DNA of 64,000 nucleotides, from NCBI GenBank assembly GCA_951812925.1, contig OX638370.1:123890897-123954896 (forward strand), given 5' to 3'. Source of the DNA: Calliopum simillimum. Lineage: Eukaryota; Arthropoda; Insecta; Diptera; Lauxaniidae. The notes under the pieces are model-generated. The model did no database searches. It was given only the letters and a program-made list of their open reading frames with translations, and was not told where the DNA came from. Below, piece by piece: positions 12,001 through 20,934 of this stretch. The translations under genes were made by a program, and so were the position numbers. Position 1 is the stretch's first letter. The number at the start of each line of letters is the position of its first letter.

Positions 12001-12220
12001 CGGCCACACATATAATTATTACATTCATCGCTTTCGCATTCCTTGGTCTCCATATGGCATAGTCCGCTTTGCTATCGGCTGTGTTGCCTTCCTCGATTGG
12101 TTCAAATTGTATGTACGCCAGCAAATCCAATTCTCTGAGTAAAGCTCCGATACGGAATTTCCAAATCGCATAGTCATTACCACAAAATCTGGGTACACCA
12201 TAGCTCTCCTTAGGATCCAT
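9068..12220 (-). CDS. Copia-type gag-pol polyprotein (broken)
   Basis: 1050 codons in one frame, starting MDPKESYGVPRFCGNDYAIW just downstream of the primer-binding site and ending at a TAA inside the RT region. Order: gag (1-215) with a CCHC knuckle (C221, C224, H229, C234); protease with DSG at 279-281; integrase zinc site H411, H416, C443, C446 and core D473 and E572; copia-specific linker; RT (QMDVKTAFLHG at 909-919, LYGLKQSPRCW at 947-957). The second integrase acid of the DD35E triad is His536 (codon at 10613-10615, in RCHQGGEY), and the RT box YVDD reads YVVD at 994-997 (codon at 9233-9235). Gag before pol in one frame and PR-IN-RT-RH order are typical of copia. The copy is not autonomous as read. 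Confidence 0.95.
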   Translation of the reverse strand: MDPKESYGVPRFCGNDYAIWKFRIGALLRELDLLAYIQFEPIEEGNTADSKADYAIWRPRNAKAMNVIIICVADSHLEYIQDKTSAFDMVKALDSVFERKTIGTKIYLKKKLMMLKCQDGRPFAEFFKEFETAVRAYKSAGGKLDSLEIVVNLLMAMPESYEHVVTALETLDENELTLERVKSRLLEAELKGQSKCMEQDSSVSVSLHTQKFQRIKKKIICYKCKQPGHKANNCVNDQKKNVPAANVSRKEIDGQSKPFAMMSSTVGSMQRDNFVCLIDSGCTDHIVNDVKLVPSLRILRENFSISIVKEGESMKAVNCGDIHISTFINGKEKHMSMEKALVVPASRQNLLSVSQIDAKGGKVVFGNGQAKIFLNDELVGVGELHNGLYWLKLNTYETSAYVCSSQNEMWHKRLGHLHMKSVCTIPGMVRGIKDKLTDKLDFCESCVTAKQTRLPFKGTRRRAKRPLELVHTDVCGKADVISHDGKWYFVTFVDDYTHMVATYCIAQKSEVFVCFKEYKAMAESFHGTRLSHLRCHQGGEYTSKKFKEFCATEGVFIEYHEAYTPELNGVAERMNRTLVEKAKAMLFDANLDKEMWSEAIYTATFLTNRSPTNAVKNKTPYEMWYKVKPNLEKLKIFGSRVYVWIPKEKRTKFDKKSFECVMVGYSNDGYRLWDKNNRKIFMSRNVKFDEKRYKAIEPEKIHNYQDYALIPTNSGRGKECDELMQENTLAKDEKMLQEHNFQEALTMQNEDAEYARSENGDLSICIRPKRKVNLPNKIKDFILYDKSGLCNIVTTSCLYEKVPSNFKDIEGLTDEIQWRQAISEELNSLKENNTWTVVKNSGKLKLIGTRWIFKLKSGSEAKYKARLVAKGYMQKADIDYSETYSPVARLPTIRLLLAVGVQYGYKFWQMDVKTAFLHGFIEEEVYLKPPEGVAVPEGHVLKLNRSLYGLKQSPRCWNIRFHNYISSLDFVRSNADYCLYVKVMGQSIIYLVLYVVDMLICGNDESGIDDLKKKLATEFKMKDLGEAQTFMGMNIKSDRENGVLYLDQRD

Positions 12221-12231
12221 TTATCTGCGTT

Positions 12232-12247
12232 GTCTGGTCCCACAACC
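12232..12247 (-). promoter_or_regulatory. Primer-binding site of the copia-type element
   Basis: Directly downstream of the 5' LTR the minus strand reads GGTTGTGGGACCAGAC. This resembles the site in Drosophila copia, which is primed by an internal fragment of initiator tRNA-Met rather than by a tRNA 3' end. Priming by a half-tRNA is inferred from that similarity. The site also fixes the 5' LTR boundary at 12248. Confidence 0.75.
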
Positions 12248-12416
12248 TATTATTTATGAAAAAGACTTCTAACTTCGAAGAGCGTTTTGAACGAACAAAT
12301 TTTATTTCCAGAAAAAATAATTTATATACAAAACAAAAATCAAAGCTAGTTTGATATCCTGCAACAAATAATAAACAAGTTAATTTAAACAAAGTGTTTG
12401 CACGTTTACTTTAACA
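12248..12416 (-). repeat. Copia-type element, 5' LTR
   Basis: Partner of 8137-8305 with the same length and one mismatch. TAATA follows at 12417-12421 as target duplication. The pair defines an element of about 4.28 kb (8137-12416). LTRs of 169 bp are short for the group. One LTR difference implies a recent insertion. Confidence 0.95.
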
Positions 12417-12460
12417 TAATAAACCTTTTAGAGTAAACACTAATATAAGTACATACCTAT

Positions 12461-13093
12461 GGCCTGAACACAATGCGAGCGGAACGTTTTTTTCGGTTGC
12501 CGACAGAGCGAGAAACAATAAGAAATTGCTTTGTGAAAGCAGTACAAAAAATTTTGTTATTTCGGCAACGGTTTTTCTATTTCCGTTGAGATTTTTGAAA
12601 AAAAAAAATTTTGAGAGAGTAAAAAAAAACACTGCTCAAATTCAGTTTGTCAATAGCGAAATGATTTTTCACAAAATTCGGCTGACGAAAAACTAAGTAG
12701 TGTTGGTAGTTTTGTATTTTGTGGCAATCGGTGCCTTAAAGCTGTTGGTTAAAATAGTTACGTTTTCAAAAATTAATCGTTTATAGCTCTAAATGTTAAG
12801 AAATAAAAACAACTAAATTTTTTTATTTATAAATTTTGTTTCTAAAATTTTCCTAAATTGAAATAAATCAAAATATTTGAAAAATCAAATAAAAAAGCTG
12901 TGAGTACTCGTTTTGTATTTGGTTTTTAAGTTGTAAATAATAAAAAAAAGATGACCTAGAAAAAATAAATAAAAAAATAGTTGCTAAGAAACAAAAATTG
13001 TTCTACTAGCCGAAAGCAGGAGGAGAATAAAATACAAACAATCAACAAAATTTCTCCAACAGAAAAAAACGTTCCGCCCGCATTGTGTTCAGG
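12461..13093. mobile_element. TIR element (MITE) with ~31-bp TIRs
   Basis: The ends CCTGAACACAATGCGAGCGG (from 12463) and its reverse complement up to 13093 match over about 31 bp with one mismatch. CTAT flanks both ends (12457-12460 and 13094-13097), a possible target duplication. The 633-bp interior is AT-rich and has no transposase. Superfamily not assigned. Confidence 0.75.
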
Positions 13094-13561
13094 CTATTAA
13101 ATCGAAAAATGTCATCAGCAAGTAGTGGAGTCAATGAAGCAAAAAAACATTCAAAATGAGAAAGTCCTCAAGAACAGCTTCGATTTTGATGATTTTTTTT
13201 TTAAATTTGTTTTTTTTTTATTTAAAATCAGAAACATTTTGGAGCGCGGTCGGAATTAAATAATTTTTAAAACAATATTTAATATATTCATAAAAAAAAG
13301 TTGGAAAAAAAATACAACAAACAAAAAACCAAATTGTAATTTTTTATGAATTTGGCAATTCTAAATCTGAATCTGGCATTAAAATTGCTGTATCTTATAT
13401 GGTTTCTGAGACATAATCTCTTTTTATAGGGTCTAAAATTGTGTATTTAAAAACTGTTGCCATGATTTTCTCCAGAATGGCTAAAGCGATTTCAACAAAA
13501 CTTTGGAAAATGATGCACATTAGCATATAATACTAAAGAATGAAATAGACTTTGACTTAGT

Positions 13562-14170
13562 ATATGAAGCAAAGCACGCCGAGTGTACCAAAAAAAATTT
13601 GTTTGTCTCGAATTTCGCTCAAATTTGACAATATGGTAGTCCGGAAGGATTTGGTCCTAGTACCATTTGTTGTTAAAATACAGGGTGTTGAAGTTGGTGT
13701 TTTTAGTCATTCTCATGAAAAGGGTGTTTTTCAAAAATTTATAGCTTTCACCAAAGATTGTAAATTGATATATGTTAGTAATTGGTCCAAACAACTCAAC
13801 TTCAAATAATTAAAACATAAATTGGTCAAACTTATTATTCATGGTCCAATTAATTTTTAAGTGTTCCTTTTACAAATAAATTTTTTTTCACCAAAATTTT
13901 TAAAACTTAAAAATACTTTTGAATTTTTTTTAAAAAAACCCCCTTAAATTTTTTTTAAACGTACTTTAAATTAAAGCATAATTTATTAGCTTTAAAATTA
14001 TTTATGACTCAAGATGGAATTCGGTTGCTAGATGAGAGTTTTTGGCTTTTGAACACCCGCGGCAGGCAAAACTCTATGTTTACTCAAGAGGAAGGCATCT
14101 TACGAAAAAAGTGTACTAGGCATAAAATGCTTAGAATCGTTCAAGAAATATATGTGCAATTTTTGGGAAT
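13562..14170 (+). repeat. Dispersed repeat copy A
   Basis: About 600 bp that aligns with 45946-46518. It begins TATGAAGCAAAGCACGCC, continues GGAGGATTTGGTCCTAGTAC-like and GGTGTTGAAGTTGG blocks, and ends with CATCTTACGAAAAAAGTGTA and GCTTAGAATCGT. The open frame from 13564 is not conserved in the other copy, so I do not call it a gene. Its right end (about 14088-14150) also makes up the arms of the hairpin at 60352-60822. Confidence 0.75.
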
Positions 14171-14177
14171 ATTTAAC

Positions 14178-14495
14178 TTTTAATTTGATTGGGTCATATC
14201 TTTTGAACCGTATAAGATATTTTGATGAAAATTGGTACACAACTACTATGCCTTAGATGGCCAAAAATTGGGCGAAATGAAAAAAGACCACCCCCTATTT
14301 TGATTTTAATATTACTCGAATACAAATTTTGATGAAAATAAAAATTTTGAATGGTTAAAAAGTGGGCGTGGCACTTTTTCGACTTCACCCAATTTTTGCC
14401 CGTTTTAAGGCATTGATAGTCAGTAGTTGTGTGCCAATTTTCTTCAAAATATCTTACACGGTTCAAAAGATATGACCAAATCAAATTAAAAGTTT
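14178..14495. repeat. Inner inverted repeat
   Basis: Arms of roughly 115-135 bp: GATTGGGTCATATCTTTTGA near 14186 pairs with TCAAAAGATATGACCAAATC near 14463, and the 'CACAACTACT' blocks pair as well. GGGCGTGGCACTTTTTCGAC near 14368 also belongs to the GGCGTGGC repeat family. It sits inside the larger foldback element. Confidence 0.75.
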
Positions 14496-15156
14496 AGGCG
14501 GTGCCACGCCTCTTCATACTAAGTCAAAGTCTATTTCATTCTTTAGTATATGCTAATGCGCCTTAGCCGTTCTTGAGAAAAAATGGCAACAGTTTTTATA
14601 TACACAATTTTAGACCCTACAAAAAGAGAAGATATCTCAGAAACCATATAAGATACAACAATTTCAATGCCAAATTTGGATCTAGAGTTGTCAAATACAT
14701 GTATTTTTTCCATGTATTTTTTCCAATTTTTTTTTATGAAAATATGAGTTTCTTAAATATTGTTTAAAAATTTATTTAATTCCGACCGCGCTCCAAAATA
14801 TTTCTGATTTTAAATAAAAAAAAACAAAATTAAAAAAAAAAACTTCAAAATCGGACCTGTTCTTGACGACTTCCATCTAAAAGGCTTTATTGACTCCACT
14901 AAAGCGTGAAAGCACAAAAACACGTGTAACTTTTTCATCTGTGAAGATACAGATGGCAAACTTTGTGAGGGTATTTTTTATTCGTAATGGGTAATTTCTA
15001 GTGTCCGACCGAAGGTGACTTTTTGGCCGAAGCCGAAGCCGATTAATCGGTTTTTTTATAACCTTCGGCCGAAGCCGAAGCCGAAGGTTCCATTATATTT
15101 GTAACACTTATTTTTTGTACTACTTTTTTTATTAGGTCTTAAATAAAAATAAATAG

Positions 15157-15582
15157 TTAATAATCAAAATTAAATAACTTAATGTTGTTAGCTAGAAACA
15201 CCAGTTTTTCTGCATTTTCTCCATGTAGATTGGCTCTTCGGTCAGCATATATTTGACCCGCAGCACTGAACAATTGTTCACTTGGGACACTTGTAGGAGG
15301 AGCTGACAAAAATTTTTGGGATACTGGTCGTAAATGAATATATGGACTGCAGGCCCAATAATGATATATATCCGTGGTTCTCAACTGCAAAGGTTCCTTT
15401 AAATAACAAGCTAATTGTTCCTCAAAAGGCAAACGAACGTGGTCAGAAGCTGCTTCCTCGGTCCCAGTCAAAGGCATTTTATCGTGCGAATCCCACAGAT
15501 CATCTTTTGGGTATTGGTTTCCATTGGAAGCGGCTGAATTTGAACAGGAAGGTGTAAATCCTTCAATTTCGATAAACATATT
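15157..15582 (-). pseudogene. hAT transposase C-terminal dimerisation domain (fragment)
   Basis: The minus strand encodes FEEQLACYLKEPLQ, then YWACSPYIHLRPVSQKFLS, PPTSVPSEQLFSAAGQIYAD and RRANLHGENAEKLVFLANN. This is the hAT C-terminal dimerisation signature (P.TSVPSER.FS.AG.I...RR..L....V..L.FL..N). The stop is at 15157-15159. Coding sequence upstream continues beyond the nested insertion at 16491-16650, where the minus strand reads NPRFKTKYLTTDEIITTKAE just before the interruption. The open frame running out to 15630 is a fusion with the nested element's end and does not represent the original protein. The catalytic core and DNA-binding BED part are absent. Confidence 0.85.
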
Positions 15583-16490
15583 GGGTGCTATTCTTGATTC
15601 CGTCGGAAAGCATTTTCCGCGCGGAAACAAATTTTTCTATTATTGATTCCGAAAATTAGATACATCTGTCATCACTGTTCCGCAAAACAGATAAATTTGC
15701 TATTATTGTTTCCGCAAATAATTTGACAAATTTAACAACCCTGACATCGAAGTGACGTTCATTTTTGTGTATTCTTGATTCCGACGGATAGATATATTTC
15801 AGTTGTTTCCTTCCGCGAAATTTTTGTGACGGAACGACAATAAAAAGTTAAATATGCATGCTTTTTTGATAATTTTTCTCTTTTTATTAATAAAGAAATT
15901 AAGCTTAATATTAAATATCAATTTTAAACAATTTATTACAACACAATTGTCGGTTTAATTACAAATTACAAAATTTATTTTTAAAATAAAACTCAAAATT
16001 CATAAAACAATGCATTTCATTTTATTTTATTAAATAAAGTAAACAATTCGTCTTTATTTTGATTAGATATACATCTCATATAGAAGAAGTCACTTTCACA
16101 TCCAACCCTCGCTGCGGTGATCAAACGATGAAATGTAATCACTTGGAAAAATAAAGTTATCAACACTTTTTTACAAAAAACCACTTTTGAGAAACACGCG
16201 TCTTCACCGAACTCTAAAATTTATAGATAATTAAATCTTAAATCGCACTAAAAAAGCTAATTTATTCACATGATATTTACAAAAAATTATCAATGATTCA
16301 TAATTTTCCTTTGTTGACACTTGTATTTTTTTTTATCCTTTGTCATCTGTCAAAATGTTCTTATTTCAGGGTTTCCAATATTCTCGTTCGATATTCCTCT
16401 ACCGTCGGAATCAATAATAGTAGTTTTCATATCGAACGATATTTCTTTCCGCGAAAATTTCCTTATCGAACGGAATCAATAATAGCACCC
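15583..16490. mobile_element. TIR element nested in the hAT coding region
   Basis: The ends GGGTGCTATTCTTGATTCCG and (reverse complement) GGGTGCTATTATTGATTCCG differ at one base in 20. ATT flanks both sides (15580-15582 and 16491-16493), a 3-bp duplication that would suit PIF/Harbinger, though that superfamily usually shows TWA. The subterminal parts repeat CTATTATTGATTCCG-like words several times. No transposase is present. Open frames in the element are short and unsupported. Confidence 0.85.
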
Positions 16491-16887
16491 ATTATCTGTT
16501 ATATTTTTTTCAGCATCATTTTGATGCAGAAATTTCAAAATTTCTGCCTTAGTAGTAATAATTTCGTCAGTAGTCAGATACTTTGTTTTAAACCGTGGAT
16601 TGTTCTTGGAGAGATGTTAAAAGGTGGTTCACACGACAGACAAAATAGTCGAGAAACTATTTTGTCTGAATTGCCATAATTTCAAAGAAATGTATTTTGA
16701 CTTTTTAACATTTTTGTTTAAGAAGAAATAATTTCTTTTTTAATTAAAGTTACAAACATTCGGCTTCGGCCAAACCTTCGGCTTATTTTAGGCCGAAGGC
16801 CGAATGTGAGGCCGAAGGCGTTTTTTTGGCCGAATCTGGCCGAAGCCGAAGCCGAAGCCGATTAATCGGTCGGACTCTAGTAATTTC

Positions 16888-17785
16888 CCATTTATAAATA
16901 TTTTTGTTTGATGGCTACTTCATGCCAAAAACTTCATTACCAAAGGTACCTCGACGCCGAAGGTACCCCAGTCTCCCTTAAGTATCGACGCCAATGCCTT
17001 TACTTCAAAGTGTAATATCTTGAAGAGTTTGGTTTCAATTGTGGCTATTTAATACCATTGTAAAAACACCATTACCCCCCTTTAAAAACTCTTAAAATGT
17101 ATGCTCCTAAATAATGTCTAAAGGTGATAGATCAATAAGTGCCTCTGTATCGACAAGTCTTCAGTTGGAGTAGTTAACATTATGCTGGTGCCACTTATAA
17201 TAAAACTCTCAACCCAGCTGTATCCTTTAGCCTCTAAGAATTATTCATCTATTTTTTAGTTATTTTAATAATTTAATTTGAAAATTGTTTTTGAAAATCT
17301 AAACGAGGCAATCTCGCTACTACAGCTCACTTCCGTTTTTAGGATATTTTAATTTGCTGCCTTATGAAATTATTCAGTAGTGCCAGTCGATTCCACTCAA
17401 GATTTGACTAATTTTTATCAGCAATAATATAAACTGCAACATTTGTGCGAAAAAACTGAAAGTTCCGATATCCAAAAAACTTAAACAAACTGCCATACAG
17501 GCCGACTATAGTTCCTTAAAAGGCTATTTTTTATGCTACAATTTAGACGAGTATTTTTTTACAGTTGCACACATGTCTGGCTCAGTGAACAATGCAAAAA
17601 ATCTATAAAAATAAAAAATCACAAGTGTACGAGTATGTTAACATTAAATTCGTTAGAAACGCTTAAGTGCGCTTTTACATAAATGACGGTCATGTCCTTG
17701 ACTATGCATCAAAAAAGTGATAACTTGAAAAATAACAATTAAAAATAAGACAAATAATTTAAAAGAATTATTGTTTTAATAATAT
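16888..17785. other. Non-coding spacer, nothing recognised
   Basis: The block 16930-16990 contains two near copies of a GACGCC / GGTACC-rich word. The rest is AT-rich, with no terminal repeats or coding region found. Confidence 0.35.
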
Positions 17786-17787
17786 TA

Positions 17788-18675
17788 GGGTAAGGGATGG
17801 AAATATGGACTACGTGGGTAATATGGACCACACGGTTATTTCCCACTGCATACATAGGATTTACCGTTATTCATATTCAAACTTAACGCTAATGCCTAAA
17901 GCTTATAATAGGACGATTTTAGCGTTCGGTGAGGTCGCATGTTTCTGTAAAGTTGATTTTTCTAAAAAAAAGATCAGTGATAATTTTTTTCTATTGAGTA
18001 TATTGCATTATTTCACTTTAAAGACATCGCGTTTTTAAATAAATGGTTAATTATATAAAGTCAGTGAATACTATTTATAATTTATTAGCACAAATAAGTT
18101 CATTAACCAAAAGAATTTTTGATAAAAAAAACCATTTATTTCACCAACACGTGCTGTCGGTAATATGGACCACCAAAGAAAAATGCATCAAAAACAAATG
18201 TATTTATCATCTTTTTCAGATGGGGAATCTAGTTGCAGTTTTCATGACGAGTCTGATGGTCATTATATGTAATTCGTTTACTAAAAAGGAAAAAATTATA
18301 AAAAAATGCATATAATGTAATACCCTTTACTCAGAAGATCGCCGTGGCGAATTTTGGGTGGAATGTGTAATCTGACGTTCTTGGAGTCATGAAAAATATG
18401 GCGTATGTGGAAGTGACATTTTTATATGCACTTTCTTTACCAAATGGACTATATGGTCCATATTACACTACACTTTTTTTTAATCTTCATTTTGAGTATT
18501 TTCAGTTTTTTAATTTTTTTTCTTTATCCTGATGAGATATTTATCTAAAAGTGCATCAGAATAAAGGCAAATTGTTTCTTTTACTGAATGACATAAAATT
18601 AATTGTTTTGTTTTATGTACTTTGGGTTTTATTGAAAAAAGAAAGATGGGTGGTCCATATTTACCTCCCTTACCC
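17788..18675. mobile_element. TA-flanked TIR element with iterated ATATGGACC motif
   Basis: The ends GGGTAAGGGATGGAAATATG and (reverse complement) GGGTAAGGGAGGTAAATATG match closely. TA lies at both edges (17786-17787 and 18676-18677), as for Tc1/mariner/pogo-type insertions. The words ATATGGACC/T.. recur at about 17803, 17820 and 18162, and inverted near 18456 and 18652, mostly next to the ends. Open frames inside (17805-18315) match nothing I know. It is a likely non-autonomous element. Confidence 0.7.
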
Positions 18676-18677
18676 TA

Positions 18678-19381
18678 CACAAAATGTAACTAAATCCAAG
18701 CAAAGGAAAATAGCACTCGTATATCCTTGCATCCTTGTGTATTTTCAACCACATTACGAGCTTTAATATTTGTATTTCACTTCATCGTCGGGCTGTTGCC
18801 TTGCTTTATTGCAGTTTCGATTTTTCTGCTGCATTCATATGTACTTGCTGTTATTGTTTTACTCACATACTTGTACATTATCCTTATAAATTTTATCCTT
18901 ACTGTTTAAGCTTGCAGCGAGAAAAGCAAAATGTTATTTATGAAGTTGTTGTTGCCCTTGCTGTTGCTATTGCATTTTCACTGATCCTGGTTGTTTTCCA
19001 CCAGGCTTAAGTTCTCACTTGATTATTGTTGTTAGTATTTACCACTTGTGTTTGTTCATGGGCTTTTTAACCCATTTTATGGTATATTAATTTTTTAACG
19101 TTTTATAAAAAAGAGGCTTAAAAACTGTGTGCCCTTATCTTTTCATCAACAAAGCCAGTATGAGAATCTATCATTCATTTCATTCATTCAAATTGTAAGA
19201 CAGGACTATAGTCCATTATTTTCAATGTTCTTGCAATGGCTGCTAATAGTTATGTAGTTAACTTTTTTAAGCAAAACTATTTCCTGTTTCAGAATTTCAG
19301 CTATGGATATTATTTAGCTAAATGATTGGTAGACTATGTTGTCCTGGTAAATACTTTGTAAAAAGTCAAACAACAGTGATA
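18678..19381. other. Non-coding region, host-like
   Basis: Typical fly intergenic or intronic sequence with GTTGTTGTTGCC-type triplet runs near 18945. Overlapping short frames have no recognisable domain. No repeats with ends are seen. Confidence 0.35.
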
Positions 19382-19765
19382 TCAATTAAATTACAAATAA
19401 ATGAACACCTTTAGTTGAGTTCACACATTTAAAATCAATCTTTATTTAAATTAAATTTTAACAATTTGGATGCATTTCGGGATGTTGACAACCCATCTTC
19501 AGCAACACGAATAAAAATATTTTAAATACAATACAATAAACAACGTGTAAGACTTGCCATACACAAATAATTGACACAAACATAATCTCATTAGAACGAG
19601 AAAAAAACAAAGTTTTATAACTGTTTTAACAAAATTGAGAAACAATAACTAAATACCAATATAATCATATCGTAAATGTGTGAGACCAACAATTGAGATC
19701 AGAATAATAATAACAAGAGAGAACCAAATTTTTTAATAACTGTGCACCGAAAGTAACTTTAAAAA
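19382..19765. repeat. Penelope-like element, left long terminal repeat (inverted)
   Basis: About 384 bp, an inverted copy of 20398-20764 at high identity with small indels. The outer end is TCAATTAAATTACAAATAAA and the inner end is GTGCACCGAAAGTAACTTTA. It contains, on the minus strand, a hammerhead-like core at 19469-19502. Penelope-like elements commonly carry long terminal repeats that can be direct or inverted, which fits. Confidence 0.85.
19469..19502 (-). ncRNA. Hammerhead-ribozyme-like core (left copy)
   Basis: Minus-strand CTGAAGA (19496-19502) matches the CUGANGA box. A short stem/loop with GGG and CCC follows, then GAAA (19475-19478), then TGCATC. TGCA could act as a self-complementary stem III and TC as the UH cleavage site. 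Hammerhead motifs in Penelope terminal repeats are established. The stem I pairing here is weak, so activity is not claimed. Confidence 0.55.
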
Positions 19766-19826
19766 CAACTAATTTGTACCATTATAGCCCAGTGCTACAA
19801 AGTTAAAATTTGAATTACACAAATTT

Positions 19827-20400
19827 TTAAAAAAAATCAAATATTCTGTTATATAAACGTAAATTTAAATACAATATTATATTTCCTTTATCAAGGTTCA
19901 TAGAATGCGTGTCTTTTTGAATATAAATGCTTTCATAGGCGTCAAGTTTGTTATGATCATTTATTTGTTTTTTCAATTTCATGTCATTGATTGAAAAATT
20001 AAAATGAAAATTATGAAGAACGTGGTTCGCAAACGCCGATTTCTTTGATTGATTTTTATAAATATATCTCTCGTGTTCTTTATAACGTTTCCCAATGCCA
20101 AATCGAGTTTGACCATAGTATTTCTGGTCACAGTCACCACACTTAAGCATAATATTCCGGACTTTTGTAACAAAGGAGTTTCATCTTTGGTGGAACCCAG
20201 TAATTGCTTCACTTTATTGGCGCTTGAATAAACCAACTCCATGTTATACTTTTTGAAAATAGATTTCAATTTGTTTGTCACTTCCGGAATAAAAGATAAG
20301 CAAACCCGTTTCAACGAACTATTGTCATTTGCTAAATGATTTTGCGAGTATAACGTTGTTCTGTTTGACCTTGAAATTTTCCTTGAATGTACTCTATTTT
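19827..20400 (-). pseudogene. Penelope-like element, C-terminal RT linker and GIY-YIG endonuclease (frameshifted)
   Basis: On the minus strand an upstream frame (ending in 19979-20314) gives FIPEVTNKLKSIFKKYNMEL and LLGSTKDETPLLQKSGI, the linker of Penelope-type proteins (…TNKL…LL…KD.TPL..KSGIY). A second frame from 20150 gives LKCGDCDQKYYGQTRFGIGK and RYKEHERYIYKNQSKKSAFA, then NHVLHNFHF and YESIYIQK, the GIY-YIG nuclease with its CxxC, YYGQT, R, H and E elements. A one- or two-base frameshift near 20150-20160 falls in the GIY tripeptide itself. The reverse transcriptase core is absent, so this is a 5'-truncated copy. The stop is near 19827. Confidence 0.85.
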
Positions 20401-20764
20401 TTAAAGTTACTTTCGGTGCACAGTTATTAAAAAATTTGGTTCTCTCTTGTTATTATTATTCTGATCTCAATTGTTGGTCTCACACATTTACGATATGATT
20501 ATATTGGTATTTAGTTATTGTTTCTTAATTTTGTTAAAACAGTTTCTCGTTCTAATGAGATTATGTTTGTGTCCATTATTTATGTATGGCAAGTCTTACA
20601 CTTTGTTTATTTTATTGTATTTAAAATATTTTCATTCGTGTTGCTGAAGATGGGTTGTCAACATCCCGAAATGCATCCAAATTGTTAAAATTTAATTTAA
20701 ATAAAGATTGGTTTTAAATGTGTGAACTCAACTTAAGATGTTCATTTATTTGTAATTTAATTGA
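20398..20764. repeat. Penelope-like element, right long terminal repeat (inverted)
   Basis: Inverted partner of 19382-19765. The inner edge TAAAGTTACTTTCGGTGCAC is directly joined to the coding remnant and the outer edge ends TTTAATTGA near 20764. It differs from the left copy by small indels and substitutions, for example near 20545 and 20570. It carries the + strand hammerhead-like core at 20644-20677. Confidence 0.85.
20644..20677 (+). ncRNA. Hammerhead-ribozyme-like core (right copy)
   Basis: CTGAAGA at 20644-20650, a stem II region with GGG...CCC, GAAA at 20668-20671 and TGCATC at 20672-20677. All core elements are conserved between the two inverted copies. With such a short self-complementary stem III a dimeric form would be expected. 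That is inference. Confidence 0.55.
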
Positions 20765-20934
20765 AAAGAGTTCACGGTATTGTTTAAATTTATAAATTGA
20801 ACAGTGATATCAATAAATAAAATATGATATACAAACATTTTTTCTTTTGCAGAACTGTTTTACATAAACACAACGAATACTAAAAACTAGCAATGCATCC
20901 GATATATCATTGTTTGTTAGCTAATAATATAAAT

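Larger units (their letters stand above)
13123..14901. mobile_element. Foldback-type element with long inverted arms
   Basis: The left arm 13123-13563 and right arm 14516-14901 are diverged inverted copies starting TAGTGGAGTCAAT.AAGC. Both arms contain GGAGCGCGGTCGGAATTAAA and a 'GGGTCTAAAATTGTGTAT' block. The interior is not unique: 13562-14170 is a dispersed repeat also found at 45946-46518, and 14178-14495 forms a second inverted repeat of its own. Stops and simple sequence fill the rest. No transposase was recognised. Target duplication is unclear (possibly AAG). Confidence 0.7.
14999..16879. mobile_element. Internally deleted hAT element, 8-bp target duplication
   Basis: The ends TAGTGTCCGACCGA and (reverse complement) TAGAGTCCGACCGA match at 13 of 14 positions. 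A perfect 8-bp target duplication GTAATTTC lies at 14991-14998 and 16880-16887. Both subterminal regions are packed with GGCCGAAGCCGAAGCC units in both orientations, a likely transposase-binding array. Only the C-terminal part of a hAT transposase remains, on the minus strand, and it is split by a younger TIR element at 15583-16490. Without that insertion the element would be about 970 bp. Confidence 0.9.

Noticed and set aside
13564..13809. 81-codon frame in dispersed repeat copy A
   Set aside because: Copy B at 45946 carries stops and indels in the matching region.
16293..16679. 128-codon + frame across the nested element border
   Set aside because: It runs antisense through the end of the nested TIR element and the hAT remnant, so no real protein is expected.
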